Shown here piece after piece: positions 16,738-25,102 of a stretch of DNA of 64,000 nucleotides. The notes beneath the pieces are model-generated. The model made no database searches, was not told the DNA's origin, and saw nothing but the letters and a program-made list of their open reading frames with translations. Within the stretch, counting starts at the first letter, position 1; every line of letters begins with the position of its first letter. Origin of the DNA: Lentimicrobium sp. (GTDB lineage Bacteria; Bacteroidota; Bacteroidia; Bacteroidales; Lentimicrobiaceae); contig JAHYJC010000003.1 of NCBI GenBank assembly GCA_019429275.1, positions 62,001 through 126,000 on the forward strand, read 5' to 3'. Made by a program: the position numbers and the translations under genes.

Positions 16738-18363
16738 ATGCAAAAATTATTATTACTTGGCGATGAAGCCATTGCACAGGGAGCCCTCGATGCCGGGTTA
16801 TCCGGAATCTACGCTTATCCGGGAACTCCTTCCACGGAAATCACCGAATATGTGATGAAATCAAAGGAAGCAAAAACCGGAAAGGTGGTCGCTTCGTGGG
16901 GAGCCAACGAAAAAACTGCGATGGAAGCCGGGCTTGGTATGTCATATGCCGGTAAGCGTGCCATGGTTTGCATGAAACATGTTGGGTTGAATGTGGCAGC
17001 CGATGCTTTTGTGAACTCTGCAATTACAGGTGCCAACGGAGGCCTCATCATTGTAGCCGCCGATGACCCGTCTATGCATTCATCTCAGAATGAGCAGGAT
17101 TCACGATTTTATGGAAAATTTGCACTTATTCCCATTCTTGAGCCTGGAAATCAGCAGGAAGCCTACGATATGGTTCATTTTGGATTCGATTTGAGTGAAA
17201 AATTCAGGATTCCGGTTCTTATGCGAATCACCACCCGCCTTGCGCACTCCAGATCGGGCGTTGCACGTAAAGAGCCCAGGCCACAGAACAAAATCAGGCT
17301 TCCTGAAAATCTGAAACAATTTATTTTGTTGCCGGCCAATGCCCGCAAACAATACAAAAGCCTGCTCAACAGTCAGGCCGGATATATCCTTGAGTCGGAA
17401 AAATCACCATTTAATATAATGATTGATAATGCCAACCATAAAATGGGAATTATCTGTTGTGGCCTGGCTTACAATTACCTGATGGAGAACTTTGAGAATC
17501 ATCATATTCCATATCCGGTTCTCAGGATCGGACAATATCCGCTTCCCGAAAAGCAGATAAGGGAAATTTATGATAACTGCGACAGCCTTCTGATTCTTGA
17601 GGATGGTTATCCGCTGGTCGAAGAGCTCATCAGGGGATTTATGAATAACGGCAAACCCATCAAAGGCCGCCTCGACGGAACAATACCCCGCGATGGTGAG
17701 CTGAATCCCAACATCATTGCCCGCGCACTCGGGCTGGAGGATACCTATGGTCGGGATATTCCGGCCATTGTAACAGGCCGGCCGCCTTCGCTATGCAAAG
17801 GCTGTCCGCATATTTACAGTTACAACGCACTGAACGAAGCCTTGTTAAGCGTTGGAAAAGGAAGGGTTTTCTCTGATATCGGCTGCTACACCCTTGGCGC
17901 ATTGGAGCCTTTTGATGCGATCAACTCCTGTGTTGATATGGGCGCTTCAATAACTATGGCAAAAGGTGCTGCCGATGCCGGACTGGTTCCTGCAATTGCC
18001 GTAATCGGAGATTCGACCTTTACCCATTCAGGGATGACCGGGCTATTGGATGCCGTTGTTGCAAAATCGCCCATCACAGTAATGATACTTGATAATGCCA
18101 CCACTGCCATGACTGGCGGCCAGAATTCAGCAGCACTTGGAAAAATCGAAGATATCTGCGAAGCACTTGGAGTTGCAAAAGATCACATCAGAATTTTAAA
18201 TCCGCTTCAGAAATATCATGAAGAGAATCTTGCAGTGATGAAGGAGGAAATTGCTTTTGAAGGGGTTTCAGTAATTATCCCGCGAAGGGAGTGCATTCAA
18301 ACAGTTACCCGGAGAATGAGAGAGAATAAAAAGCAGCAGTTAACAGAAAAATCGGAGGCATAA
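16738..18363 (+). CDS. iorA: Indolepyruvate:ferredoxin oxidoreductase, alpha subunit
   Basis: Large subunit of an oxygen-sensitive enzyme that oxidatively decarboxylates aryl pyruvates from aromatic amino acids to aryl-acetyl-CoA and reduces ferredoxin. Order: pyrimidine-binding domain with AYPGTPSTEI near the start and GANEKTAMEAGLGMSYAGKR; middle domain; TPP-binding domain with CKGCPH, SDIGCYTLG and the GDSTFTHSGMTGL / LDNATTAMTGGQN pair (about 345-470). The 541-residue protein stops soon after, so the two C-terminal [4Fe-4S] ferredoxin motifs of the archaeal enzyme are absent. A GTG sits one codon earlier at 16735; the ATG is preferred. Followed after 2 bases by iorB. Confidence 0.93.
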   Translation: MQKLLLLGDEAIAQGALDAGLSGIYAYPGTPSTEITEYVMKSKEAKTGKVVASWGANEKTAMEAGLGMSYAGKRAMVCMKHVGLNVAADAFVNSAITGANGGLIIVAADDPSMHSSQNEQDSRFYGKFALIPILEPGNQQEAYDMVHFGFDLSEKFRIPVLMRITTRLAHSRSGVARKEPRPQNKIRLPENLKQFILLPANARKQYKSLLNSQAGYILESEKSPFNIMIDNANHKMGIICCGLAYNYLMENFENHHIPYPVLRIGQYPLPEKQIREIYDNCDSLLILEDGYPLVEELIRGFMNNGKPIKGRLDGTIPRDGELNPNIIARALGLEDTYGRDIPAIVTGRPPSLCKGCPHIYSYNALNEALLSVGKGRVFSDIGCYTLGALEPFDAINSCVDMGASITMAKGAADAGLVPAIAVIGDSTFTHSGMTGLLDAVVAKSPITVMILDNATTAMTGGQNSAALGKIEDICEALGVAKDHIRILNPLQKYHEENLAVMKEEIAFEGVSVIIPRRECIQTVTRRMRENKKQQLTEKSEA

Positions 18364-18365
18364 TC

Positions 18366-18950
18366 ATGAAAAAAGATATCATACTTGCCGGAGTCGGCGG
18401 ACAGGGAATACTATCGATTGCCGCTATTATTGGTACTGCCGCACTCAGTAAAGGGCTGTACCTGAAGCAGGCTGAGGTTCACGGCATGAGCCAGAGAGGA
18501 GGTGATGTTCAGTCAAATCTACGTATTTCAGACCGGGAAATTGCTTCAGATCTTATTCCCATGGGGAAAGCCGATATGATCATTTCGGTTGAGCCGATGG
18601 AATCGCTCAGATATTTGCCTATGTTATCAACTGACGGCTGGCTGGTTACCAATACCAAACCTTTTGTCAACATTAAAAATTATCCGGAAATGGATAAACT
18701 GATGACCGAAATTGAGAAGTTGCCAAAGCAGATAGCCATTGATGCCGATGAAATTGCAAGGCAACTGGGCTCGCCCAAATCGGCCAATATGGTGATACTT
18801 GGCGCTGCTTCTCCATTTCTGGATATTGAATACGGTTTGCTTCAGGATGCAATACGCGGCATCTTTTTGAAAAAGGGTGAAGATGTGGTTAAGGTAAACC
18901 TTGATGCTCTTGAGGCCGGACGAAAACTGGCTTTAAACAGGTTGAACTGA
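18366..18950 (+). CDS. iorB: Indolepyruvate:ferredoxin oxidoreductase, beta subunit
   Basis: Small catalytic subunit of the 2-oxoacid:ferredoxin oxidoreductase family (gamma-type domain). The 194-residue protein has the family opening DIILAGVGGQGILS, the AEVHGMSQRGGDVQSNLRIS motif around residues 38-57, and DLIPMGKADMIISVEPMESLRY. It is translationally linked to iorA, with only 2 bases between stop and start. Transcription ends at the hairpin 18974-19003. Confidence 0.94.
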   Translation: MKKDIILAGVGGQGILSIAAIIGTAALSKGLYLKQAEVHGMSQRGGDVQSNLRISDREIASDLIPMGKADMIISVEPMESLRYLPMLSTDGWLVTNTKPFVNIKNYPEMDKLMTEIEKLPKQIAIDADEIARQLGSPKSANMVILGAASPFLDIEYGLLQDAIRGIFLKKGEDVVKVNLDALEAGRKLALNRLN

Positions 18951-18973
18951 TAAATTGATAAATTATTTTTGAT

Positions 18974-19003
18974 AAAGAAGCGGGTGATTTCATCCGCTTC
19001 TTT
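18974..19003 (+). terminator. Intrinsic terminator after iorAB
   Basis: Arms AAAGAAGCGG and CCGCTTCTTT around a 10-base loop, 23 bases past the iorB stop; the run of T is short but the A/T-extended arms are typical. Confidence 0.8.
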
Positions 19004-19058
19004 ATAATAAGCGCTTGCTGAACGCGTTTTAAAATGGCTTTTAATTAAATAACAATCA

Positions 19059-20333
19059 ATGAAATTTTTTACCCGAAAACGACTGATTGAATTTGCTGTA
19101 ATTATTGTTGTTGCCTTTGTCCTGCTTTTTACAGTTGATTATTATGTATCAGGGTTGGATAAAACTCCTGGAACAGAAAACGAATATGAGCCTGAACCTC
19201 GCTTTGAATTTGGAATTGCTGTTGATTCTCTTGTTGTGATTAAAGATGAAGTCAAAAGTGGCGACAACCTTTCGACAATTTTGCTAAAGTATAAAATCGG
19301 ACAGCAGGCAGTTGAAAAGCTGGTGAAAAAATCAGAAGGGATTTTTGATGTAAAGAAAATCAGGGTAGGGAATAAATATACGGTTCTGGCCAGCAACGAC
19401 AGTCTTCAGAAGGCCGTTTATTTTATTTATGAGCAAAGCCCGATCCGTTATGTGGTTTTTGAAACCGGTGACTCAGTGCATGTTCACAGTGGTGAAAAGG
19501 AAGTAACTGTGAAAACGCGGGAGGCCTCAGCAACCATCACTTCTTCTTTATGGAATGCAATAATAGGTGCTGAAGCAAGCCCCAACCTTGCCGTAGCCAT
19601 GTCGGAGATTTATGCCTGGAGCATTGACTTCTATGCCATACAGCCCGGTGATAATTTTACGGTTTTTTATGAGCAACTTATGGTCGAAAAAGAACCGATT
19701 GGTTTGGGAAACATCATTTCGGCCCGATTTTACCATGGGGGCAAGGAGAATTATGCCTTCAGATTTGTGCAGGATGAAGTGGCTGATTATTTTGATGAGA
19801 ACGGGCAAAGCCTGAGAAAAGCCTTCTTAAAAGCCCCGCTTAAGTTTTCACGGATAAGTTCGAGGTTTTCAAACAGCCGATTGCACCCGGTACTCAGGAT
19901 CAGAAGGCCTCATCACGGCGTTGATTATGCCGCCCCCAAAGGAACCCCGGTTCATGCCGTAGGAAGCGGAACGGTAACCGATGCACGATATTCAGGTGGA
20001 GCAGGAAGAATGGTTAAAATAAGGCACAATTCCACTTATTCAACGGCTTATCTTCACCTGAGCGGTTATGGACCGGGAATAAAGAACGGAGCAAGGGTAA
20101 GCCAGGGTCAGGTGATTGGTTATGTGGGCAGTTCAGGCCTCTCAACCGGTCCTCATCTCGATTTCAGGTTCTATCAGAATGGCCAGCCGGTTGATCCGCT
20201 TAAAGTTGAATCACCTCCGGCACTTCCGGTTAAGAAGGAGCTTCTGAACGAGTACAATAGTTTAAGGCTTAAACTTACCCGCCAGCACGATTCGCTGAAT
20301 ATGCCGGCTAAAAGAACGGTGATGCCTATATAG
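19059..20333 (+). CDS. M23-family peptidoglycan metallopeptidase, membrane-anchored
   Basis: Periplasmic zinc endopeptidase that cuts peptide cross-links of the cell wall. The 424-residue protein has an N-terminal transmembrane anchor (about 10-30, FAVIIVVAFVLLF), a LysM-like/OapA-like region (DEVKSGDNLSTILLKYKIG, about 64-82), a central domain, and the C-terminal M23 (LytM) domain with HPVLRIRRPHHGVDYAAPKGTPV, YLHLSGYG and GLSTGPHLDFR, giving the H...D and HxH zinc ligands intact. Active residues are complete, so it should be catalytic rather than an activator. It is a single gene after the iorAB terminator. Confidence 0.93.
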   Translation: MKFFTRKRLIEFAVIIVVAFVLLFTVDYYVSGLDKTPGTENEYEPEPRFEFGIAVDSLVVIKDEVKSGDNLSTILLKYKIGQQAVEKLVKKSEGIFDVKKIRVGNKYTVLASNDSLQKAVYFIYEQSPIRYVVFETGDSVHVHSGEKEVTVKTREASATITSSLWNAIIGAEASPNLAVAMSEIYAWSIDFYAIQPGDNFTVFYEQLMVEKEPIGLGNIISARFYHGGKENYAFRFVQDEVADYFDENGQSLRKAFLKAPLKFSRISSRFSNSRLHPVLRIRRPHHGVDYAAPKGTPVHAVGSGTVTDARYSGGAGRMVKIRHNSTYSTAYLHLSGYGPGIKNGARVSQGQVIGYVGSSGLSTGPHLDFRFYQNGQPVDPLKVESPPALPVKKELLNEYNSLRLKLTRQHDSLNMPAKRTVMPI

Positions 20334-20334
20334 G

Positions 20335-20372
20335 AATTTCCAATCTGCCAGCCGGCAGGCTGGTTTCCAATT
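20335..20372 (-). repeat. 38-bp palindrome-bearing unit, inverted copy
   Basis: Exact reverse complement (38 of 38 bases) of the unit at 20840-20877, with a GCCAGCCGGCAGGCTGG core. It begins directly after the stop codon of the M23 gene. Confidence 0.9.
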
Positions 20373-20386
20373 TTGGATTTCGGAGT

Positions 20387-20438
20387 GACCTAACAAGTTT
20401 TTCCGCCCGAGGCGGACAGGCTTTCAACTTGTTAGGTC
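20387..20438. repeat. Nested inverted repeat GACCTAACAAG ... CTTGTTAGGTC
   Basis: Perfect 11-bp outer arms (20387-20397 and 20428-20438) enclose a smaller palindrome CCGCC-CGA-GGCGG (20403-20415). A degraded copy (GGACAGGCTTTCAATTTGTTAG) follows at about 20513-20534, and related words are at 16487-16515. Family of intergenic elements rather than a terminator of one gene. Confidence 0.75.
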
Positions 20439-20587
20439 TTCTTTTTTGCCTTTCAATTAAACTTCCAGGTTTTCTTTCAATCTGGAAGGTTTTCTTTTAC
20501 TTATAAGGGTGGGACAGGCTTTCAATTTGTTAGTCTTCTTTTTAACCGACATCGGGATCGGATTTTGGATTGCGAACCCGAAACAAC

Positions 20588-20675
20588 AAAGTCGGAAGTA
20601 AAAACCTGCCAAAGTCGGAAGTGAAATCCTGCCAAAGTCGTAAGTTAGAACCTGCAAATGTCGGAATATAAACAC
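20588..20675. repeat. 23-bp tandem repeat, four copies
   Basis: Unit AAAGTCGGAAGTnAAAnCCTGCC starts at 20588, 20611, 20634 and about 20656, with increasing divergence to the right. No spacers, so not a CRISPR array. Confidence 0.85.
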
Positions 20676-20839
20676 CAAACCTTATTTTATTCTACTTTTG
20701 ACGTTTAGCATAAGAAAAATGTACTTTTGAGGTCAGAAAACCGGCAAACATTAAAAAAATGCAAAAGTATTGTCTAAGATACTTTATTCAATAAACCCAA
20801 ACAGAAATGTTCCATGGAATGATCTTCGGGAGTTAGGTC

Positions 20840-20911
20840 AATTGGAAACCAGCCTGCCGGCTGGCAGATTGGAAATTAGAAACCAGCCTGCCGGCTGGCA
20901 GATTGGAAATT
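20840..20911 (+). repeat. Two overlapping 38-bp palindrome-bearing units
   Basis: Copies at 20840-20877 and 20874-20911 share four bases (34-base period) and differ at one position. Each has the core CCAGCCTGCCGGCTGG. The inverted copy at 20335-20372 makes this a 38-bp perfect inverted repeat with about 470 bases between arms. Confidence 0.9.
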
Positions 20912-21096
20912 CTCTCCCCTATGCTAAGCGGAATTTGCAATTCCGCTTTGAACAAACACGATTGAATTTGCAATTCAATACATTCATCTGTTTCTTCAGC
21001 TTTTCATTGTTTCTTTCGCCATATATAAACAAGAAGACCTCACAAGTTGAAAAAAGAAAACTTTTTAGGTCCAAATCGTTCGCCAAACTCAACCAG

Positions 21097-21172
21097 TCTC
21101 CCCGTCCCCTTATCTCCTTGTCTCCCCGTCCCCTTGTCTCCTTATCCCCCCATCCCCCGTCTCCCCAATCGT
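21097..21172. repeat. Polypyrimidine tract (CCCCGTCCCCTTGTCTCC words)
   Basis: Nearly pure C/T tract, the complement of the polypurine tract at 16413-16447. Together with the units above it fills most of the 935-base gap 20334-21268, in which no gene is credible. Confidence 0.8.
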
Positions 21173-21218
21173 GCATTAAACCTTTGAAGCGTACAAAAAG
21201 GCTCTCTTTTTACAAAAG

Positions 21219-21248
21219 AAAAAGGCCACACCTAAGTGCAGCCTTTTT
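21219..21248 (-). terminator. Intrinsic terminator after the BNR/T9SS gene
   Basis: Arms AAAAAGGC (21219-21226) and GCCTTTTT (21241-21248), 14-base loop, 20 bases past the stop codon at 21269 on the minus strand. Confidence 0.7.
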
Positions 21249-21268
21249 TAGTATTAATGGAGTTAAGC

Positions 21269-23245
21269 TTATTTAACCATCATTTTGCGTGTGTTGCGCT
21301 CACCATCAGCAATTACTGAATAGGTGTAAATACCGGCTTTCAAGCCTGAAGCGTTGATCTGGAATTGATGGGTTCCTTCGCCAAGATTGCGGGCAGGAAT
21401 TTCATAAACTTTCTGGCCAACAATGTTGTAAACCTCAAGGCTTACATTAGCAGCTTTGGATAAAGTTACTTCAACCCTGGTGGTTCCGTTGAACGGGTTA
21501 GGATAGTTCTGTGAAATACCAGCAACAGTTTTTGCAGGTTCATTTACACCAATCCAAACTCCGAAATCATCTTCATTGAATTTGAAGTCAGGAATATATT
21601 TGTACTGAACAGGGCCTAAAGGATTAATGGCACCTCCTTCGACAGCCATTTGCTGGTAAACGAAAGGAATGATATAATCGCTGCCTGATTCAAAGGCATA
21701 GAAAGAAGCAGTAGCCATATAAGCGGCCAGCCATGCATCTGAAAGGAAGGTTACGTTTACGATATCAGTGTAGCTATTGGTTTCAATGTCCCAGCCTACG
21801 CAGAAAATATCGGGTTGCTGGTTGTCTTCCTGAGCATCAAAATCAGTATCAAGCCATGAGAAAAACATTTTGCTGCCATCATAGGTAGTGGTAAGTTGTG
21901 AACGGTTGTCTTCGGTAATATCATTGGGATCAGTGCCCCAGGTTCCACGGAAAGTTTTCAGGTTGTTTCCAAGTTTCTGTGCCAGCCAGGTTTGGCCACC
22001 ATCCTGTGAAAAGATATTGTATGAAGCAATAAAACCTCCTGCTGAAAGAATTGAATATGGCGTACCATTTGATGAATGAATACCTGAAACTCCGATAACA
22101 ACATTTATAACAGGATTTCCGAACATATCAACCGCAAAGTCAGCAAAAAAAGCAGTGGTATAAGCAATTTCATCTCTGTCAGGAACCGGATCGCCCCAGA
22201 ATTCAAGCCACTGATCATCATCCATCAAACCATAAACGATGCCGGGTAGTCCGTCAGGTCCGCTCGTAATAACAGTAATCGGGTTCTCGTCCCAGGTAAC
22301 ACCCCCGTCTTCGGTTTTGTAAAGAATAGGATAAAATGCACTACCAGCGAGGAATGGATCTTGTCCATTGTCGCTCAATGTTAAAATATAGCCAATCATT
22401 CCATCGGGAGCGAAAGCAATTTTGCTATCAGCAATTGAGGTTCCGAAAGAAAGAACCGGGGCAAACAACAATGACTGAGTGTAATCCATTGCGGTGCCAT
22501 TCCATACTCCCCTGGTAATAATGAGGGTGTCAACATACTGGTTTCCAAGGCCACCAATAAGTGAACCTTCAACAACAAATACATCACCGGTTACAGGATT
22601 GAGTGCCATAGCATCGGGAACATTGTTCCTGAAAGGAGGAGTTGTTGGCCAGCTCTCCTGAGTCACACCAGTACCATCGAGTTTAATGCTTGCAGTTCCT
22701 AAACCGCCCCAGCTGCCGGAAGTACCATTACTTCCGTCAAGAATCGGGTTAACAGACACACCAAAAGCATTGGTTGGAGTAGTGTTTCCGGTGGGGTTAA
22801 GAATGACTCCCTGGGGATAACGTGCATTTGCTCCGGGAGCAATGGATGGATCGTATAACTGGTTGTTAACTGTCCAGGTATTTCCACCATCCACAGAGAG
22901 ATCATAGCTAATGTATCCTGATCCGGGAGGAATGAGCATTCTGTGGAAGAAAGCTACGGTGTTGAGGTTTGGGTCGGCCCATAAAGCTGTGCGACCTCCG
23001 TTGTAGAGTCCATAAGCATTGCCTGCACCACCAATGTTGATTACACTTACCTCGCTGGTTCCTCTGAATGAAGACTCAGGGTAAGTTGTAACTACTGATG
23101 GAGACTGAATAAGTTCTGATTCAACAACATTGTAATTTTGAAGGGTTGAAACAGGGGCATTGATTTTTACTTTTGCCGGACTTTTTTGAGCATAAAGTCC
23201 GAAACCGATGCAAACAGCGCTTGCAATGAGTAACAATTTTTTCAT
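21269..23245 (-). CDS. Secreted BNR-repeat protein with T9SS type A sorting domain
   Basis: Exported, probably surface-attached protein of about 658 residues. It starts with a Sec signal peptide (MKKLLLIASAVCIGFGLYA), has a beta-propeller-like middle with Asp-box (BNR) motifs SVDGGNTW, TEDGGVTW and SQDGGQTW, and ends with a T9SS type A domain (about 580-658: NYPNPFNGTTRVEVTL ... GLKAGIYTYSVIADGE ... RKMMVK). BNR repeats occur in sialidases and many non-enzymatic propellers; I see no sialidase Arg triad, so enzymatic activity is not claimed. The start at 23245 is chosen because the longer frame begins inside the promoter (23291-23317). Monocistronic. Confidence 0.9.
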   Translation of the reverse strand: MKKLLLIASAVCIGFGLYAQKSPAKVKINAPVSTLQNYNVVESELIQSPSVVTTYPESSFRGTSEVSVINIGGAGNAYGLYNGGRTALWADPNLNTVAFFHRMLIPPGSGYISYDLSVDGGNTWTVNNQLYDPSIAPGANARYPQGVILNPTGNTTPTNAFGVSVNPILDGSNGTSGSWGGLGTASIKLDGTGVTQESWPTTPPFRNNVPDAMALNPVTGDVFVVEGSLIGGLGNQYVDTLIITRGVWNGTAMDYTQSLLFAPVLSFGTSIADSKIAFAPDGMIGYILTLSDNGQDPFLAGSAFYPILYKTEDGGVTWDENPITVITSGPDGLPGIVYGLMDDDQWLEFWGDPVPDRDEIAYTTAFFADFAVDMFGNPVINVVIGVSGIHSSNGTPYSILSAGGFIASYNIFSQDGGQTWLAQKLGNNLKTFRGTWGTDPNDITEDNRSQLTTTYDGSKMFFSWLDTDFDAQEDNQQPDIFCVGWDIETNSYTDIVNVTFLSDAWLAAYMATASFYAFESGSDYIIPFVYQQMAVEGGAINPLGPVQYKYIPDFKFNEDDFGVWIGVNEPAKTVAGISQNYPNPFNGTTRVEVTLSKAANVSLEVYNIVGQKVYEIPARNLGEGTHQFQINASGLKAGIYTYSVIADGERNTRKMMVK

Positions 23246-23290
23246 AAGCATTATTTTTTTTAAGTGAAACAAAATTTTCTTCTTGCCATG

Positions 23291-23317
23291 CAAAACTAAT
23301 AATTATTATTTACCAAA
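23291..23317 (-). promoter_or_regulatory. Promoter (TTTG ... TAGTTTTG) of the BNR/T9SS gene
   Basis: Minus-strand -7 box TAGTTTTG (complement of 23291-23298) and a TTTG box (23314-23317) with a 15-base spacer, slightly short. The rest of the gap to 23644 is AT-rich with nothing recognised. Confidence 0.55.
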
Positions 23318-23644
23318 CATAAATAATTAATCGTTAAAATGAAGTTTTTTTGACAGGTGTTTTTTTGAAAAATTTATTTAAGGATATTTTTTTCTGCCCC
23401 CATCTTTATCGGGATTTGATTGAGACAATGTAATTTACTCTTTATCAGTGGTTTTGATATAATTAATGTAAACATAGATAGGGCTGTTCTGGTCAGATTG
23501 ATTTTTAAATGGAAGGATTTTAACCTGTTAAGGTTATAACCATTATATCTTTTTTATGAATATTTAACGCAAAACCCTGATGTTACAGTGAAGTCCGGAA
23601 TTCTTATTAAAAGAAGAAATTCTCTTGTCCATGGACATCCAACT

Positions 23645-24835
23645 TTAATCTGGCCTTGAACTGCTGCGTGTATCCATAGGAATTACGGTGGCTTTTTGAC
23701 TTTGCCCCGGAGCATTGAACAATATCCGGTAGGTAATATGTCGTTTGGCAAACTCAGCTTCAACGGCATCGTGTAATTGTCTCATTTTCGGGTTGAAATC
23801 TCCAACCCATGAGAGTTCTACTTCCTTATAATTAGGACGTTTGGCCATCACTTTGTCCATATGCCAGAATATGCCCGATTCGATCCCTGACTTCTGAAAT
23901 TTAGGAATGACGCCCATCACGGTAATCCTGGTACGGGTAAATATGTTCTTTTTGTGCAGATACCAGAACTTCAGTTTGCCAAAAAGACCTATCTTGCCGT
24001 TAAAGTGTTTCAAAATTTCGTTTGCATCGGGAATCATGACAAGAAAAGCGATAGGCTCATTGTTGTGATAGGCAAACCAGATAAATTCTTCTTCCAGGAT
24101 GATTTTAATTTCTTCCATAGCTTTTTTAAGGTCGGCCGCATCAATAGGAGTAAAGTTCTCATGGAATTGCCAGGCATCATCATAGATAATTTTGAAATCA
24201 CTAAGGAATTTTGTGCTCTCTTTCCACGAAAAATGCCTGAAGGTATAACCCGGCTTCTGCCTGACCCAATCGGCGATTTTCCAAAATCTTTCGGGAAAGG
24301 GTTTTGTAAGGTCAAGGTGGTTGGTTACCTGCTCAAAAAAAGGACGGAAGCCCCAGGATTCAAAAAACTCCCGGTAATAGGGGTGGTGATAGTTCATGCC
24401 AAAACTCTGAGGCATAAATCCTTCCACCAAAAGTCCCCAGAAGTTATCGTTTTCGCCAAAATTAATGGGGCCATCCATAGCTTGCATACCTCTTTCGGAA
24501 AGCCAGGTTTTACAAACATCAAAAAGAGTAAATGCTGCATCGCGGTCGTTGATGCATTCAAAAAAGCCCATACCACCCGTTGGCTGATCATAATTAAAGG
24601 CTTTTTTGCGGTTGATAAATGCAGCAACCCGACCAACGGCTTTGCCGTTATCGCTGAAAAGCACCCATCGGATAGCCTCACCATGGGAGAAAAAGACATT
24701 TTTTTTCGGGTCAAAAACAGATTCTATCATGCCGTCGAGCGGACAAATCCAGTTTTTATCATCCTTATAAATGGTCTTGCCGATTTCGAGAAAAGTGGCA
24801 GCTGTTTTTTTGTCTTTTACTTCAATAAGATTCAT
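23645..24835 (-). CDS. GNAT-fold acetyltransferase-like protein
   Basis: About 396 residues, cytoplasmic. It appears to be a two-domain protein: an N-terminal half with EVKDKKTAATFLEIGKTIYKDDKNWICPL and GKAVGRVAAFINRKKAF, and a C-terminal half with IWFAYHNNEPIAFLVMIPDANE and VMGVIPKFQKSGIESGIFWHM. The last segment looks like the acetyl-CoA-binding loop region of GNAT enzymes. The family is widespread in Bacteroidota without assigned substrate. A start six codons earlier (24853) is possible; 24835 (MNLIEV) sits 27 bases downstream of a -7 box. No operon partners. Confidence 0.75.
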   Translation of the reverse strand: MNLIEVKDKKTAATFLEIGKTIYKDDKNWICPLDGMIESVFDPKKNVFFSHGEAIRWVLFSDNGKAVGRVAAFINRKKAFNYDQPTGGMGFFECINDRDAAFTLFDVCKTWLSERGMQAMDGPINFGENDNFWGLLVEGFMPQSFGMNYHHPYYREFFESWGFRPFFEQVTNHLDLTKPFPERFWKIADWVRQKPGYTFRHFSWKESTKFLSDFKIIYDDAWQFHENFTPIDAADLKKAMEEIKIILEEEFIWFAYHNNEPIAFLVMIPDANEILKHFNGKIGLFGKLKFWYLHKKNIFTRTRITVMGVIPKFQKSGIESGIFWHMDKVMAKRPNYKEVELSWVGDFNPKMRQLHDAVEAEFAKRHITYRILFNAPGQSQKATVIPMDTRSSSRPD

Positions 24836-24861
24836 TTTACCTGTGTTTTGCAATAACCGGG

Positions 24862-24869
24862 CAAAGGTA
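24862..24869 (-). promoter_or_regulatory. Promoter -7 box (TACCTTTG)
   Basis: Exact TAnnTTTG on the minus strand just upstream of the acetyltransferase-like gene; no clear -33 box. Confidence 0.5.
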
Positions 24870-25077
24870 AAAGTTTTATCAGAATGAATAAGTTTACTCA
24901 GAGGTTTTTACAGAAAGGGAGTTTTGTTTATGGTATCGGTTTAAACTCTGATAAAGGACCACAATGGGCAATTCAATTTTGTTTTCTTTTAAGGCTATTT
25001 AGGGTAATTTCCGGTGCTGATATTTATTTATCAGGCCTACACAATAAGCCCTGAGGTTTTTCTGTTCTACAAATTCC

Positions 25078-25085
25078 TATTTTTG
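25078..25085 (+). promoter_or_regulatory. Promoter -7 box (TATTTTTG) of the LptF/G gene
   Basis: TAnnTTTG match 17 bases before the TTG start at 25103; the leader would be about 10 bases. The gap 24870-25077 shows nothing else. Confidence 0.5.
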
Positions 25086-25102
25086 CACCAAACTGTTCAC
25101 CG

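Noticed and set aside
20588-20675. CRISPR array
   Set aside because: The repeats are directly adjacent without spacers and there are no cas genes.
20457-20678. 73-codon minus-strand frame
   Set aside because: Covers the 23-bp tandem repeat; no start signal and no recognisable protein.
20770-21276. 168-codon plus-strand open frame
   Set aside because: It runs through the 38-bp repeats and the polypyrimidine tract; its translation is repeat words (AGWQIGN, SPRPLVSLSPRP) without any protein-like character.
23954-24856. 300-codon plus-strand frame
   Set aside because: Exact antisense of the acetyltransferase-like gene, whose frame has family motifs and a promoter; the antisense peptide has none.
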